A stretch of 64,000 bases of DNA from Actinomycetota bacterium (GTDB taxonomy: Bacteria; Actinomycetota; Actinomycetes; Mycobacteriales; HKI-0501). Within the stretch, counting starts at the first letter, position 1. The number at the start of each line of letters is the position of its first letter. This document shows, piece by piece, positions 15,827 through 24,980 of the stretch. The stretch lies in the NCBI GenBank assembly GCA_030840805.1, contig JAVEDU010000013.1:1-64000 (forward strand), in the 5' to 3' direction. A program made the position numbers and the translations under genes. The notes under the pieces are model-generated. The model did no database searches. It worked only from the letters and a program-made list of their open reading frames with translations, and was not told the origin of the DNA.

Positions 15827-17617
15827 GTGCGTGAGCTGATCGTTCCACCTGTGGCGACCGTCGCGGAGGACACCAACCTGACTGATCCGGTCTGGGAGAA
15901 CGCAGACGCCTACCCGGACCAGGAGATCCTCAGCCGCCTGGTCGGAGGCGAGTGGCAGCACGTCACCGCCGCAGAGTTCCGCGCCGAGATCGTCGGGCTG
16001 GCCAAGGGCCTGATCGCCGCCGGGGTGGGCCCCGGCGACCGCGTCGGCCTGATGAGCAAGACGCGCTACGAGTGGACCCTGTTCGACTACGCGATCTGGT
16101 CCGCCGGCGCCGTCACCGTGCCGATCTACGAGACCTCCTCCGCCGAGCAGGTCGCCTGGATCCTCGGCAACTCCGGCGCCGTCGCCGTCGTCGCCGAGAC
16201 GGCAGACCACGTCGCGGTCGTCGAGTCCGTGCGCTCGCAGCTCCCCGACCTGGCCGCCGTGTGGCAGATCGACACCGACGTCGTCGCCACGCTCACCGAC
16301 GAGGGCTTCGGCACCCCGGACGAGGCCGTCGCCGAGCGGCGGGCGGGGGTCCGGCGCGACGACCTGGCCACGATCATCTACACGTCGGGCACGACCGGCC
16401 GCCCCAAGGGCTGCGAGCTCACCCACGGCGCGTTCTACGCCGACGTCGCGAACGCGATGCCCGGGCTGAGCAAGCTGTTCAAGGACGGCTCCTCCACGCT
16501 GCTGTTCCTGCCGCTGGCCCACGTGTTCGCCCGGCTGATCCAGTGCGGCGCGATCGCCACCCGGACCCGGCTCGGTCACAGCGCCGACGTGAAGAACCTG
16601 CTGGCCGACCTGGCGGTCTTCAAGCCGACCTTCATCCTCGCGGTGCCCCGCGTGTTCGAGAAGGTCTACAACGGCGCGAAGCAGAAGGCGCATGCCGGCG
16701 GCAAGGGCGCGATCTTCGACGCGGCCGAGCGGACCGCGATCGCCTACAGCGAGGCGCTGGACAGCGGCGGCGCGGGCCTGGGCCTCAAGCTCAAGCACAC
16801 GCTGTTCGACAAGCTGGTCTACTCCAAGCTGCACGCCGCGCTCGGCGGGGAGTGCATCGCGGCCGTCTCCGGCGGCGCGCCGCTCGGCGCCCGGCTCGGC
16901 CACTTCTTCCGTGGCATCGGCCTGACCGTGTACGAGGGGTACGGCCTCACCGAGACCTCGGCGCCCTCGACGGTGAACCAGCCGGACGCCATCAAGGTGG
17001 GCACCGTCGGGCGCCCGCTGCCGAGCGTCGGGATCCGGATCGCCTCCGACGGCGAGGTCCTGATCAGCGGCCCGCACCTGTTCAGCGGCTACTGGCAGAA
17101 CCCGGCGGCCACCAAGGAGGCCATCGACCCCGAGGGCTGGTTCCACACCGGCGACCTCGGCGAGCTCGACTCCGACGGCTTCCTGAAGATCACCGGCCGC
17201 AAGAAGGAGATCATCGTGACGGCCGGCGGCAAGAACGTCGCGCCCGCCGTGCTCGAGGACACCGTCCGCGCGCACCCGCTGATCAGCCAGGCCATGGTCG
17301 TCGGCGACCAGCAGCCGTTCATCGCCTGCCTCGTCACGATCGACCCCGAGGCGTTCGAGCCGTGGAAGGAGCGCACCGGCAAGCCGGCCGGCACGTCCGT
17401 CGCGGACCTGCTCGACGACGCCGAGCTCCGGGCCGAGGTCCAGGGCGCGGTGGACCAGGCGAACCGGGGTGTCTCGAAGGCCGAGGGCATCAAGAAGTTC
17501 GCCATCCTCCCCCGGGACTTCACCGAGGAGGGCGGCGAGATGACCCCGTCGCTCAAGCTCCGCCGGCACGTGATCATGAAGCAGTACGCCGAGGACGTGG
17601 CGGCGCTCTACCGGTGA
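15827..17617 (+). CDS. Long-chain fatty-acid-CoA ligase (FadD15-like)
   Basis: 596-residue AMP-forming acyl-CoA synthetase that would activate long-chain fatty acids through an acyl-adenylate. Motifs are the P-loop YTSGTTGRPKGCELTH, YGLTETSAPS (adenine site), WFHTGDLGELDSDGFLKITGRKKE (hinge) and ITGRKKEIIVTAGGKNV; the catalytic Lys region MTPSLKLRR is near the C-terminus. GTG 15827 with GGGAGAGG upstream is chosen; the frame extends upstream but into regulatory DNA. It is divergent from the SRPBCC gene and has a candidate fatty-acid-responsive operator. A hairpin follows the stop. Confidence 0.92.
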   Translation: MRELIVPPVATVAEDTNLTDPVWENADAYPDQEILSRLVGGEWQHVTAAEFRAEIVGLAKGLIAAGVGPGDRVGLMSKTRYEWTLFDYAIWSAGAVTVPIYETSSAEQVAWILGNSGAVAVVAETADHVAVVESVRSQLPDLAAVWQIDTDVVATLTDEGFGTPDEAVAERRAGVRRDDLATIIYTSGTTGRPKGCELTHGAFYADVANAMPGLSKLFKDGSSTLLFLPLAHVFARLIQCGAIATRTRLGHSADVKNLLADLAVFKPTFILAVPRVFEKVYNGAKQKAHAGGKGAIFDAAERTAIAYSEALDSGGAGLGLKLKHTLFDKLVYSKLHAALGGECIAAVSGGAPLGARLGHFFRGIGLTVYEGYGLTETSAPSTVNQPDAIKVGTVGRPLPSVGIRIASDGEVLISGPHLFSGYWQNPAATKEAIDPEGWFHTGDLGELDSDGFLKITGRKKEIIVTAGGKNVAPAVLEDTVRAHPLISQAMVVGDQQPFIACLVTIDPEAFEPWKERTGKPAGTSVADLLDDAELRAEVQGAVDQANRGVSKAEGIKKFAILPRDFTEEGGEMTPSLKLRRHVIMKQYAEDVAALYR

Positions 17618-17625
17618 CCGGCGGG

Positions 17626-17650
17626 TATCGGGGCAAGATGAGCCCCGATA
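17626..17650 (+). terminator. Hairpin after the acyl-CoA ligase gene
   Basis: A perfect nine-base stem (TATCGGGGC/GCCCCGATA) with a seven-base loop starts eight bases after the ligase stop. It has no T-run, so it may attenuate rather than end transcription before the kinase gene at 17676. Confidence 0.45.
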
Positions 17651-17675
17651 AGTCCACCGGACGACGGGAAGCTCC

Positions 17676-19379
17676 ATGACCTTGCACGACCTGCGCGGCC
17701 GGGTGACAGCGATTGCCTCGCTGTCCCCGGCCGCACCGGCAGATCGGGCCACCGCGCCCCGGCCGGGCTGGATCGCGGCCTGGGTGCGGTTCCCGCTCCT
17801 CGTCCTCGTCGTCGGCCTGACCGTCTCCACGGACAGCTCACCGGCGTCGTGGGCGTGGCTGGCCGTACTGGCCGGCGCGGCGCTGCTCGCCCTGCCCGCC
17901 AAGGAGAGTCCGCAGCTGGCGCGGGTCGGCCGGGTCGCGGAGGTCGTGGTCACGGCCCTCGCCGCCGCCCGTACCGGCCCCGTCATCGGCGCCACCCTGC
18001 CGTACCTCGCCGCACCGGTGCTCGCCGCCGGGCTCGTCGTCGGGGCGCTGGACGCGTTCCTGCTGCTCGGCCTCGCGGTCGTGCTGCTGGGCGCCCGCGG
18101 GGCGGTGACGGACATGCTGCAGAACCCGGACTTCGTCCGGCTGTCGGTCACCTGGGTGGTCGTCGCGGCGGTCGTCGCGATGGTGGCGGCCTGGGCGGGC
18201 CGGTGGCTCCGGATGGCCCGGCCCACGACGTCCGACCCGGAGCCGGAGTACGCGCAGGCGACCCGGCTCCTCACCCAGCTCCGCACGGTCGCCCGCCAGC
18301 TTCCCGGCACGCTCGACCCGGGCAGCATCGGCGACCGCCTGCTGGACGAGATCCGCTCGGTCGCTCCCTCCGACCGGGCCGCGGTGCTCACCGGGAGCGG
18401 CGGCGGCCGGCTCGTCGTGCTGGCCCAGGCGGGGCTGGAGCGGGTCGACTGGGAGACCACCCTGGACGCCGACACGCCGGTGGCCGAGGCCTGGCTGTCC
18501 CAGCAGCCCCAGGTGGCCGGGCGCTCGCTGGCGCGCAGCTCCCGGACCGGCGAGGTGTCGGCCCTGGTGCTGCCGCTGGTCACCGGCGTCCGCACGGTGG
18601 GGCTGGTGCTGCTGGAGTCCGACCGCGCCGGGGGCTATCCCGCGGGCGTGGTCGCCGCGGCCCGGGCCGTCGCCGACCCGGCCGCGCTGCGACTGGAGAC
18701 CGCACTGCTGTTCGACGACGTCCGCAGCATCGCCACCACCGAGGAGCGCCAGCGGCTCGCGCGCGAGATCCACGACGGGGTCGCGCAGGAGCTGGTCATG
18801 GTGGGGTACGGCATCGACAACGCCCTCGCCCAGCTGCCGCCCGGGGCGGACGGGTCCGAGCAGGCCCTGCGCACCCTGCGCGAGGAGGTCACCCGGGTGA
18901 TCACCGAACTGAGGCTGTCGCTGTTCGAGCTGCGCAGCGACGTCGACCGGCACGGTGGGCTGGGGACGGCGATCGCCGACTACGCGCGTACGGTGGGGGC
19001 CGCGGGCGGGATGCGGGTGCATCTCAGCCTGGACGAGGCCGGTGCGCGACTGCCGGCTGCGGTGGAGGGCGAGCTGCTCCGCATCGCCCAGGAGGCGGTC
19101 GCCAACGCCCGCAAACACTCCCGCGCCGAGAACCTGTGGGTCACTTGCGAGGTCGACCCGCCGTTCGCGCGGGTCGAGGTGAGTGACGACGGCGCGGGGA
19201 TGCCGTCTCGCACGCGAGACGGCAGCTACGGCATGAGCATCATGGCCGAGCGCGCGAGCCGCGTGCGGGCCACGTTGGAGATCGCGGCACGTGAACCGAA
19301 CGGCACCACTGTGTCGGTGGTGCTCGCTTCCCGCCATGGGGGCGGTAGCGTGTCGGTACAGGAGGTGGAGGGCGACTGA
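17676..19379 (+). CDS. NarL-type sensor histidine kinase with membrane and GAF-like domains
   Basis: 567 residues. About five hydrophobic segments occupy 34-180, a GAF-like sensor domain about 200-340, then a HisKA_3 dimerisation domain with phospho-acceptor His366 (REIHDGVAQE), and a HATPase_c domain with the N-box EAVANARKHSRA (about 473) and G1 box DDGAGMP (about 505). It would phosphorylate the regulator encoded immediately after. ATG 17676 follows GGGAAGCTCC. Its stop shares one base with the regulator ATG (TGATG), so the two are coupled. The signal is unknown. Confidence 0.9.
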   Translation: MTLHDLRGRVTAIASLSPAAPADRATAPRPGWIAAWVRFPLLVLVVGLTVSTDSSPASWAWLAVLAGAALLALPAKESPQLARVGRVAEVVVTALAAARTGPVIGATLPYLAAPVLAAGLVVGALDAFLLLGLAVVLLGARGAVTDMLQNPDFVRLSVTWVVVAAVVAMVAAWAGRWLRMARPTTSDPEPEYAQATRLLTQLRTVARQLPGTLDPGSIGDRLLDEIRSVAPSDRAAVLTGSGGGRLVVLAQAGLERVDWETTLDADTPVAEAWLSQQPQVAGRSLARSSRTGEVSALVLPLVTGVRTVGLVLLESDRAGGYPAGVVAAARAVADPAALRLETALLFDDVRSIATTEERQRLAREIHDGVAQELVMVGYGIDNALAQLPPGADGSEQALRTLREEVTRVITELRLSLFELRSDVDRHGGLGTAIADYARTVGAAGGMRVHLSLDEAGARLPAAVEGELLRIAQEAVANARKHSRAENLWVTCEVDPPFARVEVSDDGAGMPSRTRDGSYGMSIMAERASRVRATLEIAAREPNGTTVSVVLASRHGGGSVSVQEVEGD

Positions 19380-20374
19380 TGACGACGGACCAGACGACCG
19401 ACCAGAAGACGGTGCTCTTGGTCGACGACCACGAGTTGATCCGCCAGGGGCTGCGGCACGCCTTCGAGCGTGACCCGGAGTTCACCGTGGTGGGCGAGGC
19501 CGGGTCGGTTGCGGAGGCCGTGCGACTCGCGGCGGAACTCAAGCCCGCTGTCGTCATCATGGACCTGCGCCTGCCCGACGGCAGCGGGCTCGACGCGACG
19601 CGTCAGCTGCGTGCGACGATGCCCGACGTCGGCATCGTGGTGCTCACGATGTATGCCGGGGACGACCAGCTGTTCGGGGCACTGGAGGCCGGCGCGAGCG
19701 CGTTCGTGCCGAAGAACGCGCCGTCGGACGAGGTGGTCGCGGCCGCCCGGCACGCCGCCTCCTCCCCCAACGCGTTCACCGCCTCCGACCTGGCCGAGGC
19801 CATGAAGCGGCGGCTCGCCCCCAGCGGTCCGCAGCTCTCGCCCCGGGAGGGTCAGGTGCTGCGCCTGCTCGCGGACGGGATGAGCGTCGCCGGGATCGCG
19901 AAGCAGCTGTACGTGAGCGAGTCCACCGCGAAGACCCACATCTCCAAGCTGTACGAGAAGCTCGGCGCCGGAAACCGGGCGCAGGCGCTGATGACGTCGT
20001 TGCGCCTCGGGCTGCTGCAGGCCCCGGACCAGCCGCGATTCTTGCTTTTCCCGAATGATCAGGGGGTTGGCAACAGACACGCCAGCGTGTCGTGTTGCCA
20101 ACCCCATGATCAATTCGAGGGTGGGGTGAGCAGCTCGCCCATCCGCGCGGCCAGGGTGTCCCAGCGCCACTCGGCCTCGACCCACGCCCGCCCCGCCGCG
20201 CCCATCCTGGCGGCGAGCTCCCGGTCGGCGAGCAGCGACGCGACCCGGTCGGCGATCTGGGCGACGGACCGGCCGTCCACCACGTATCCGGTCTCGCCCT
20301 CGCGGACCGCGTCCGGTGCGCCGCCGGAGTCCCCCGCGACGACCGGTAGCCCGGTGGCCGAGGCCTCCAGATAG
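19379..20374 (+). CDS. NarL/FixJ-family response regulator with run-on C-terminus
   Basis: The first ~217 residues are a standard regulator: receiver with VDDHE, phospho-acceptor D62 in IMDLRLPDGSG and Lys in FVPKNAP, then a LuxR helix-turn-helix (LSPREGQVLRLLADGM; STAKTHISKLYEKL). Such proteins normally end soon after LMTSLRLGLL. Here no stop follows; the frame passes through the 20063-20105 hairpin and 265 bases of antisense pimB coding sequence, ending at 20374 with an arginine/serine-rich tail. In the +2 frame a TGA lies at 20056-20058, just before the hairpin, so a small frameshift near the 3' end (or a sequencing error) is the likely cause. It is coupled to the kinase upstream. Confidence 0.85.
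   Translation: MTTDQTTDQKTVLLVDDHELIRQGLRHAFERDPEFTVVGEAGSVAEAVRLAAELKPAVVIMDLRLPDGSGLDATRQLRATMPDVGIVVLTMYAGDDQLFGALEAGASAFVPKNAPSDEVVAAARHAASSPNAFTASDLAEAMKRRLAPSGPQLSPREGQVLRLLADGMSVAGIAKQLYVSESTAKTHISKLYEKLGAGNRAQALMTSLRLGLLQAPDQPRFLLFPNDQGVGNRHASVSCCQPHDQFEGGVSSSPIRAARVSQRHSASTHARPAAPILAASSRSASSDATRSAIWATDRPSTTYPVSPSRTASGAPPESPATTGSPVAEASR
20063..20105. terminator. Strong hairpin, probable bidirectional terminator
   Basis: A 12-bp perfect stem GGGGTTGGCAAC/GTTGCCAACCCC encloses an inner five-base stem (gacac/gtgtc). The whole is flanked by TGATCA on each side, which can extend pairing. It lies between the convergent response regulator and pimB. T-rich sequence is limited, so the stem length is the main evidence. 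Confidence 0.75.
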
Positions 20375-21240
20375 ACGATCCCGAGCCCCTCGACGTCCAG
20401 CCCGCGCCGCCGCGTCCGGCACGGCATCGCGAACACGTCGCCCGCGGCGAAGTACCGCGGCAGCTCCGCCCACGGCACCGAGCCGGTGAACACCACGTCG
20501 TCGGCCACCCCGGACTGGACCGCGAGCCGCTGCAGGCGCGGCGCGTCCGGCCCGCCGGACACCAGCAGCAGCGCGGCGCCCGGCACCCGGCGGCGGATCT
20601 CCGGTAGGGCCCGGATCAGCATGTCCTGACCCTTGCGGGGCACCAGCCGGGACACGCACACGACGACCGGGCGGTCGGCGAGCCCGAGGCGTTCCCGGAC
20701 CTCCGAGCCGTCCACGTCGGGCGAGAACACCTCGGTGTCCACGCCGGGGGGCAGCCGCCGCAGGTCGGTGAGCCCGTCGACCGCGGCCGCGAGCCGGCGC
20801 CGGGTGTACTCCCCCAGGTAGGTCACCACGTCGGCGCCACGGGCGATCCGGCGCAGCATGGCCCGGGCCCCCGGCAGCTGCGCCCAGCCGACCTCGTGTC
20901 CGTGCGTCTGCGCGACGATCCGCTCCACCCCGGCCCGGCGCAGGACCGGGGCGAGCAGCCCCAGCGGCGCCGCGGCCCCGAACCAGGCGCTGTCGCAGCC
21001 GTGCGCGCGGACCAGCTCCTGGGCCCGGCGCGCCACGTCCGGCACCGGGAGCATCAGCGAGGTGGGATGCCGGACGACCTCGAACGGCTGTTCCGCGTCG
21101 AACGCCGCCGCGCCCCGCCACGCCGGGGCGTACACCACGAGCGAGCCGGCGGGCTGGCGCACGGCGAGCCCGTGCACGAACGCCTGGATGCCGCCGGGCC
21201 GCGGCGGGAAGTCGTTCGTGACGACGAGCGTGCGGGTCAT
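20110..21240 (-). CDS. pimB: GT4 glycosyltransferase, PimB-like mannosyltransferase
   Basis: 376 residues of GT-B fold. The N-terminus VVTNDFPPRPGGIQAFVHGL is characteristic of the phosphatidylinositol monomannoside mannosyltransferase PimB group; donor-site motifs follow in VSRLVPRKGQDMLI and in EASATGLPVVAGDSGG, with the Glu of the EX7E motif. It would add mannose from GDP-mannose to PIM1 at the cytoplasmic membrane. ATG 21240 is chosen; the frame runs further upstream into the protease gene, antisense-free but unconserved. It starts four bases inside the M48 gene end, so it is coupled. The 3' end faces the strong hairpin. Confidence 0.85.
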   Translation of the reverse strand: MTRTLVVTNDFPPRPGGIQAFVHGLAVRQPAGSLVVYAPAWRGAAAFDAEQPFEVVRHPTSLMLPVPDVARRAQELVRAHGCDSAWFGAAAPLGLLAPVLRRAGVERIVAQTHGHEVGWAQLPGARAMLRRIARGADVVTYLGEYTRRRLAAAVDGLTDLRRLPPGVDTEVFSPDVDGSEVRERLGLADRPVVVCVSRLVPRKGQDMLIRALPEIRRRVPGAALLLVSGGPDAPRLQRLAVQSGVADDVVFTGSVPWAELPRYFAAGDVFAMPCRTRRRGLDVEGLGIVYLEASATGLPVVAGDSGGAPDAVREGETGYVVDGRSVAQIADRVASLLADRELAARMGAAGRAWVEAEWRWDTLAARMGELLTPPSN

Positions 21241-22544
21241 GCCGTTGCCTCCGGGGGGTGCCCCGGCACGTCCGGGTTGTCCAGGGGCAGGTCCGCCGCC
21301 CGGGCGAACGCGTGCGCCGCCGCGATCCGCTGCACGGTGGTCGGGTGCGACGCGAACAGCAGGTACGGCACCGGGCCCGGATCGAGGTCCGCGAGGTTGG
21401 TCAGCGCGAGCCGCCGCTGCATGGCGGCGAACACGCCCGGCCGGCGGCTCAGCTCCAGCGCGTACGTGTCGGCCCGGCCCTCGATCCGCCGCGACAGCAG
21501 GTTCTGGACCGGGGTGAGCAGCAGCCCCACCACCGCGAGCACCGCGAACAGCACCCCGACCGACCGCGGGTCCGCCGGACCGGTCGCGTGGGCCGCCCGC
21601 AGCACCGGCGGCCAGGCCAGGACCAGGTGGAGCAGGCAGCACAGCGCGGCCGCGCCGAGGGCGGCCAGCGCGGTGCCTGCGAGGACGTCGCGGCGGGCGG
21701 CGTGACCCAGCTCGTGGGCCACGACGGCCTCGATCTCCGCGGCCGGCGCGCCGGTGACCAGCGTGTCGAACACGACGACCCGGCGGGTGGCGCCGAACCC
21801 GGACACGTACGCGTTGAGCGCCGTCGTGCGCCGGGACGCATCGGCGACCAGCACGTCCCGGACGGGGACACCGCCCCGCTCGGCGAGCGCCAGCAGCCGG
21901 TCCCGCAGCGGCGACGGCTCCATCGGCGCGAACCTCAGGAACAGCGGCTCGACCAGCACCGGGAACACGAACGCCAGCAGGAGCACCACCGCGGCCGCCG
22001 CCGGCGCCGCCCAGGCCCACCACCAGCGGGGCGACGCGCCGAGGAGCCCGTAGAGGGCGGCCAGCGCGGCGGCGGACAGCACGGCACCCAGCGCGACCGA
22101 CTTGGCGGCATCCCCGAACCAGGAACGCCAGGTCCGCACCGACAGGCCGTACCGGCGCAGCACGATCTCGCGTCGCACCGCGAACGGCAGGCTCACGACC
22201 TCGGCGAGCGCGCCGAGGACCAGGCCGCCGAGGGCGGCCCGCAGCGGCGCCGGGCCGGCGGTGAGCCACCCCACCAGCGCGGCACCCAGCGGGGTGAGGC
22301 CGTACAACAGCGGGACCGCCAGCCCCGCGACCAGCGCGGTGTACGTCCACGGCCGCAGGGCCCGGTGGAACGCCGCGTGCCGGTCGCCCACGGCGGGCTC
22401 CACCGGCAGCAGCTCGGCCCGCCGGGCCCGGGCGCCGGCGCGGGACGGCCCCGGCCGGCCGTAGCGCAGGGCTCCCCCGGCGATCAGCAGCGCGACGGCC
22501 ACGATCCCGAGGAGCGCGAGAGCGGCGGCCGGGCGGTCGCTCAC
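21237..22544 (-). CDS. M48 family metallopeptidase (Ste24-like)
   Basis: 435 residues with an N-terminal hydrophobic segment, four or five further membrane segments, and the zinc site HELGH (in VVAHELGHAARRD). The third ligand Glu probably lies in the RRIEGRADTYAL stretch downstream. This fits CAAX-protease/Ste24-type membrane proteases that cleave misfolded or lipidated proteins. GTG 22544 overlaps the stop of the upstream peptidase gene (GTGA). Substrate is unknown. Confidence 0.85.
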   Translation of the reverse strand: MSDRPAAALALLGIVAVALLIAGGALRYGRPGPSRAGARARRAELLPVEPAVGDRHAAFHRALRPWTYTALVAGLAVPLLYGLTPLGAALVGWLTAGPAPLRAALGGLVLGALAEVVSLPFAVRREIVLRRYGLSVRTWRSWFGDAAKSVALGAVLSAAALAALYGLLGASPRWWWAWAAPAAAAVVLLLAFVFPVLVEPLFLRFAPMEPSPLRDRLLALAERGGVPVRDVLVADASRRTTALNAYVSGFGATRRVVVFDTLVTGAPAAEIEAVVAHELGHAARRDVLAGTALAALGAAALCCLLHLVLAWPPVLRAAHATGPADPRSVGVLFAVLAVVGLLLTPVQNLLSRRIEGRADTYALELSRRPGVFAAMQRRLALTNLADLDPGPVPYLLFASHPTTVQRIAAAHAFARAADLPLDNPDVPGHPPEATA

Positions 22545-23923
22545 CCGAGCTCCCGGCGCAGGTGGTCACGCCAGGCCGCGACGAACTCCGCCGGCGTCAT
22601 TCGCAGCTGGGTGCGGAGCGCCGCGGTGAGCGCGGTCGCCGGGGTGCCGGCGGCCTCGCTCACCTCCCGGTAGAAGCGGACCAGGCCGTCGCGGCCGATC
22701 CGCTCCGCGATCACCCGGCACGCGAGCCAGGACGCCTCGTACGCCCGGGCGAGCCGGGGGCTGTCACCGGCGAAGTCGCGCTCCGTGGGCAGGGTCTTCG
22801 GAAGCCGTCCCGCCCGTACGTCCGTGCCGAGCTCCCGCGCGGCGCTGCGCACGGTCGCGCCGCTGTCGAGGTACCCGACGTAGTCCGCGAAGCCCTCCGC
22901 CACCCAGTACGGGGTGTTGGTACTCGTCACGTCCCGGGTCGCCACGTGGGTGATCTCGTGCTGCACGACGACCTGCCGGCCGAAGTCGCTCAGCGAACGG
23001 AACGGCCCCGGGTTGATCGCCACCCGCTCCCCGGCGGGCGGCCCGCCGTCGATGCCGACGTCCGCCGAGGCGACCGCGGCGATCTGGGACAGGTCCCCGG
23101 CATGCTCGACCAGGCGCCGCAGCTCGGTGGTGGAGTCGGGCACCAGCACGACCACCCTGCCGGGCCAGTCCCGCCACACCCGGGTCACGCGCGGCACGGC
23201 CGCGTCGGCGGTACGGAGGATCCGCCGCATCAGCGGCAGGGACGCCGGATGGCCGAGGACGAGCACCCGCCGGGACCGGACGGCGGCGACGGGCCCGAAG
23301 TCCCACAGCCCGCGGGCGGTCCGCTGCCCCGCGCTCGCGAAGTCGCTGTCCGCGGCGAGGTACCACCGGCCCCCGCGCCGGACGAACGTCAGGTAGTGCT
23401 CCTGCGCGGTCGGCTCCCCGTCGTACCCGGCGAGGGCGTACCGCATCCGCACCGCCGCTCCCCAGGTCGGGACGTCGTACCGCCGGGCCGCGGCGGGCGG
23501 CAGCTCCAGGGCCCGCGCGGGGTCGAGGTCGTAGCCGACGTCGGCGAGCGGCACCGCCGCCAGGGCGTCGAACAGTCGCGCCTGCGCCGCGCGGAACGGG
23601 GTCCGCGGATCGACGCCCGCGAGGAACGCGTCCCGGTCGCGCCGGATCAGCGCCGACGCGCGGCGGACCAGCAGCGCCGTGACGGCGCTCGTGCGGGCGG
23701 CCGCCTCCCGGTCACCCGCGCCCCGGACGGTGCGGTCCTGGGCGGCGCCCGCCACGGCGGCACGCGGCAGGTCCGGTGCGGTCAGTCGGGCGGTGAGGAC
23801 CCCCGCGCCGGTCGCCACCTGGATCACGACCACCGCCCACGCGGCCGTGACCACCCAGGGTGGCGCGACGCGTGGGCGGATCGACCGGCGTCGGGACGTC
23901 GTCGGCCCGGCGCTGGTGGTCAC
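22541..23923 (-). CDS. Membrane-anchored gluzincin-like metallopeptidase
   Basis: About 460 residues: one N-terminal membrane helix (PPWVVTAAWAVVVIQVATG), an extracellular domain of unclear fold, and a peptidase MA-like region with HEITH followed about 20 residues later by WVAEGFADYVG, the spacing expected for a gluzincin HEXXH...E zinc site. The start is GTG 23923 or GTG 23929; there is no clear ribosome site. Downstream genes overlap by four bases, making a protease-protease-pimB operon. Function is unknown; an exported peptidase acting on cell-envelope proteins is plausible. Confidence 0.7.
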   Translation of the reverse strand: MTTSAGPTTSRRRSIRPRVAPPWVVTAAWAVVVIQVATGAGVLTARLTAPDLPRAAVAGAAQDRTVRGAGDREAAARTSAVTALLVRRASALIRRDRDAFLAGVDPRTPFRAAQARLFDALAAVPLADVGYDLDPARALELPPAAARRYDVPTWGAAVRMRYALAGYDGEPTAQEHYLTFVRRGGRWYLAADSDFASAGQRTARGLWDFGPVAAVRSRRVLVLGHPASLPLMRRILRTADAAVPRVTRVWRDWPGRVVVLVPDSTTELRRLVEHAGDLSQIAAVASADVGIDGGPPAGERVAINPGPFRSLSDFGRQVVVQHEITHVATRDVTSTNTPYWVAEGFADYVGYLDSGATVRSAARELGTDVRAGRLPKTLPTERDFAGDSPRLARAYEASWLACRVIAERIGRDGLVRFYREVSEAAGTPATALTAALRTQLRMTPAEFVAAWRDHLRRELG

Positions 23924-23963
23924 GCGCACATCGTACGGAACCGCGACGGCAGGAACGGGGCGG

Positions 23964-24953
23964 TCAGGACGGCCGCGCCGCACCGATGACGTTCGACCCG
24001 GCCTGCTGGTACGGAACCTTCCGGACCACGTCGCCGGTGGTCGGCGCGTGGATCACCATGCCGTCGCCGACGTAGAGGGCGATGTGGCCCGGGTAGTACA
24101 CGAGGTCGCCGGGCGCCAGATCGGACAGGGCGACCTTGCCGAAGGCGTGGTACTGCGCCTTCGCCGAGTGGGGCATCGAGACGCCCGCCGCGCGCCAGGC
24201 GGCCATCGTGAGGCCGGAGCAGTCGTACGCGCCGGGCCCGTCCGCGCCCCACGAGTACGGCTTGCCCATCTGTGCGTAGGCGAAGGAGACGGCGAGCCGG
24301 GCGGCGCCGCTGGCCGGCCCGGCGTAGATCTCCGGCGACACCCGGTCCCCGGACCGGCTGGCCCGCGCGAAGCCGTACCGGTCCTGGAGCGCGGTCCACT
24401 TGGCGAGGTCCGCCTCGATCTGCTTCTTGCGGTCGGTGAGGCTCTTCAGCTCGCGCGCCTGCAGGACCCGCTCGGCGTTGAGCTTGGCCTGCTTGTCGGC
24501 GAGCTGCTTCTGCACGAGGAGGAGACGGTCCAGCTCGACGCGCTCCCCCGCGTTCAGGATCTCCAGGGTGGACATCTGGTCGATGAAGGTCTGCGGTGAA
24601 CCGCTCGTCATCACCGCGGTGAACATGCTCATGTTCCCGCCCTGGTACGCCGCCGCGGCGAAGTCGGCGACGCGCGCGGACGACGCGTCGACCCTCTTCA
24701 GGAGTGCGGCCGAGTCCACGCGGTACTGCTGCTGTCGCTGCGCGCTGGCGTCGAGCGCGTCGCGGGACTGGTTGTACGCCTCGGTCGCCGCCTCCATCTT
24801 GTGTTGGAGGTTCAGGACCGTCCGTTCTGCCTGGGCCGCGGTCGGAGGGGGCGCTGCCACCGCGGGCCGGGTGGCAAGCGCCACCGTCAAGATGGCCACC
24901 AGGCCGAGGCCGAGCAGGTGGAGGGTCCGGACCGACGCTCGTTCGGAGCTCAC
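23964..24953 (-). CDS. Secreted NlpC/P60 peptidoglycan hydrolase with coiled coil (RipA-like)
   Basis: 329 residues: a signal peptide (LLGLGLVAILTVALATRPAVA, cleavage near residue 34), a long helical coiled-coil (about 40-205) and a C-terminal NlpC/P60 domain with catalytic Cys (YDCSGLT), His (PGHIALYVG) and a third polar residue in VIHAPTTGD. Such enzymes cut the D-Glu-mDAP bond in peptidoglycan stems; the coiled coil autoinhibits relatives such as RipA. GTG 24953 has GAAGGAG upstream. The leader contains a c-di-AMP riboswitch, so expression should fall when c-di-AMP is high. Confidence 0.9.
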   Translation of the reverse strand: MSSERASVRTLHLLGLGLVAILTVALATRPAVAAPPPTAAQAERTVLNLQHKMEAATEAYNQSRDALDASAQRQQQYRVDSAALLKRVDASSARVADFAAAAYQGGNMSMFTAVMTSGSPQTFIDQMSTLEILNAGERVELDRLLLVQKQLADKQAKLNAERVLQARELKSLTDRKKQIEADLAKWTALQDRYGFARASRSGDRVSPEIYAGPASGAARLAVSFAYAQMGKPYSWGADGPGAYDCSGLTMAAWRAAGVSMPHSAKAQYHAFGKVALSDLAPGDLVYYPGHIALYVGDGMVIHAPTTGDVVRKVPYQQAGSNVIGAARPS

Positions 24954-24980
24954 GTGGAACCGTGCTCCTTCTTCCGTGAC

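Noticed and set aside
15782-18595. 937-codon frame antisense to the acyl-CoA ligase and kinase
   Set aside because: The plus strand has strong motifs (YTSGTTG, EIHDG); the minus-strand product has none.
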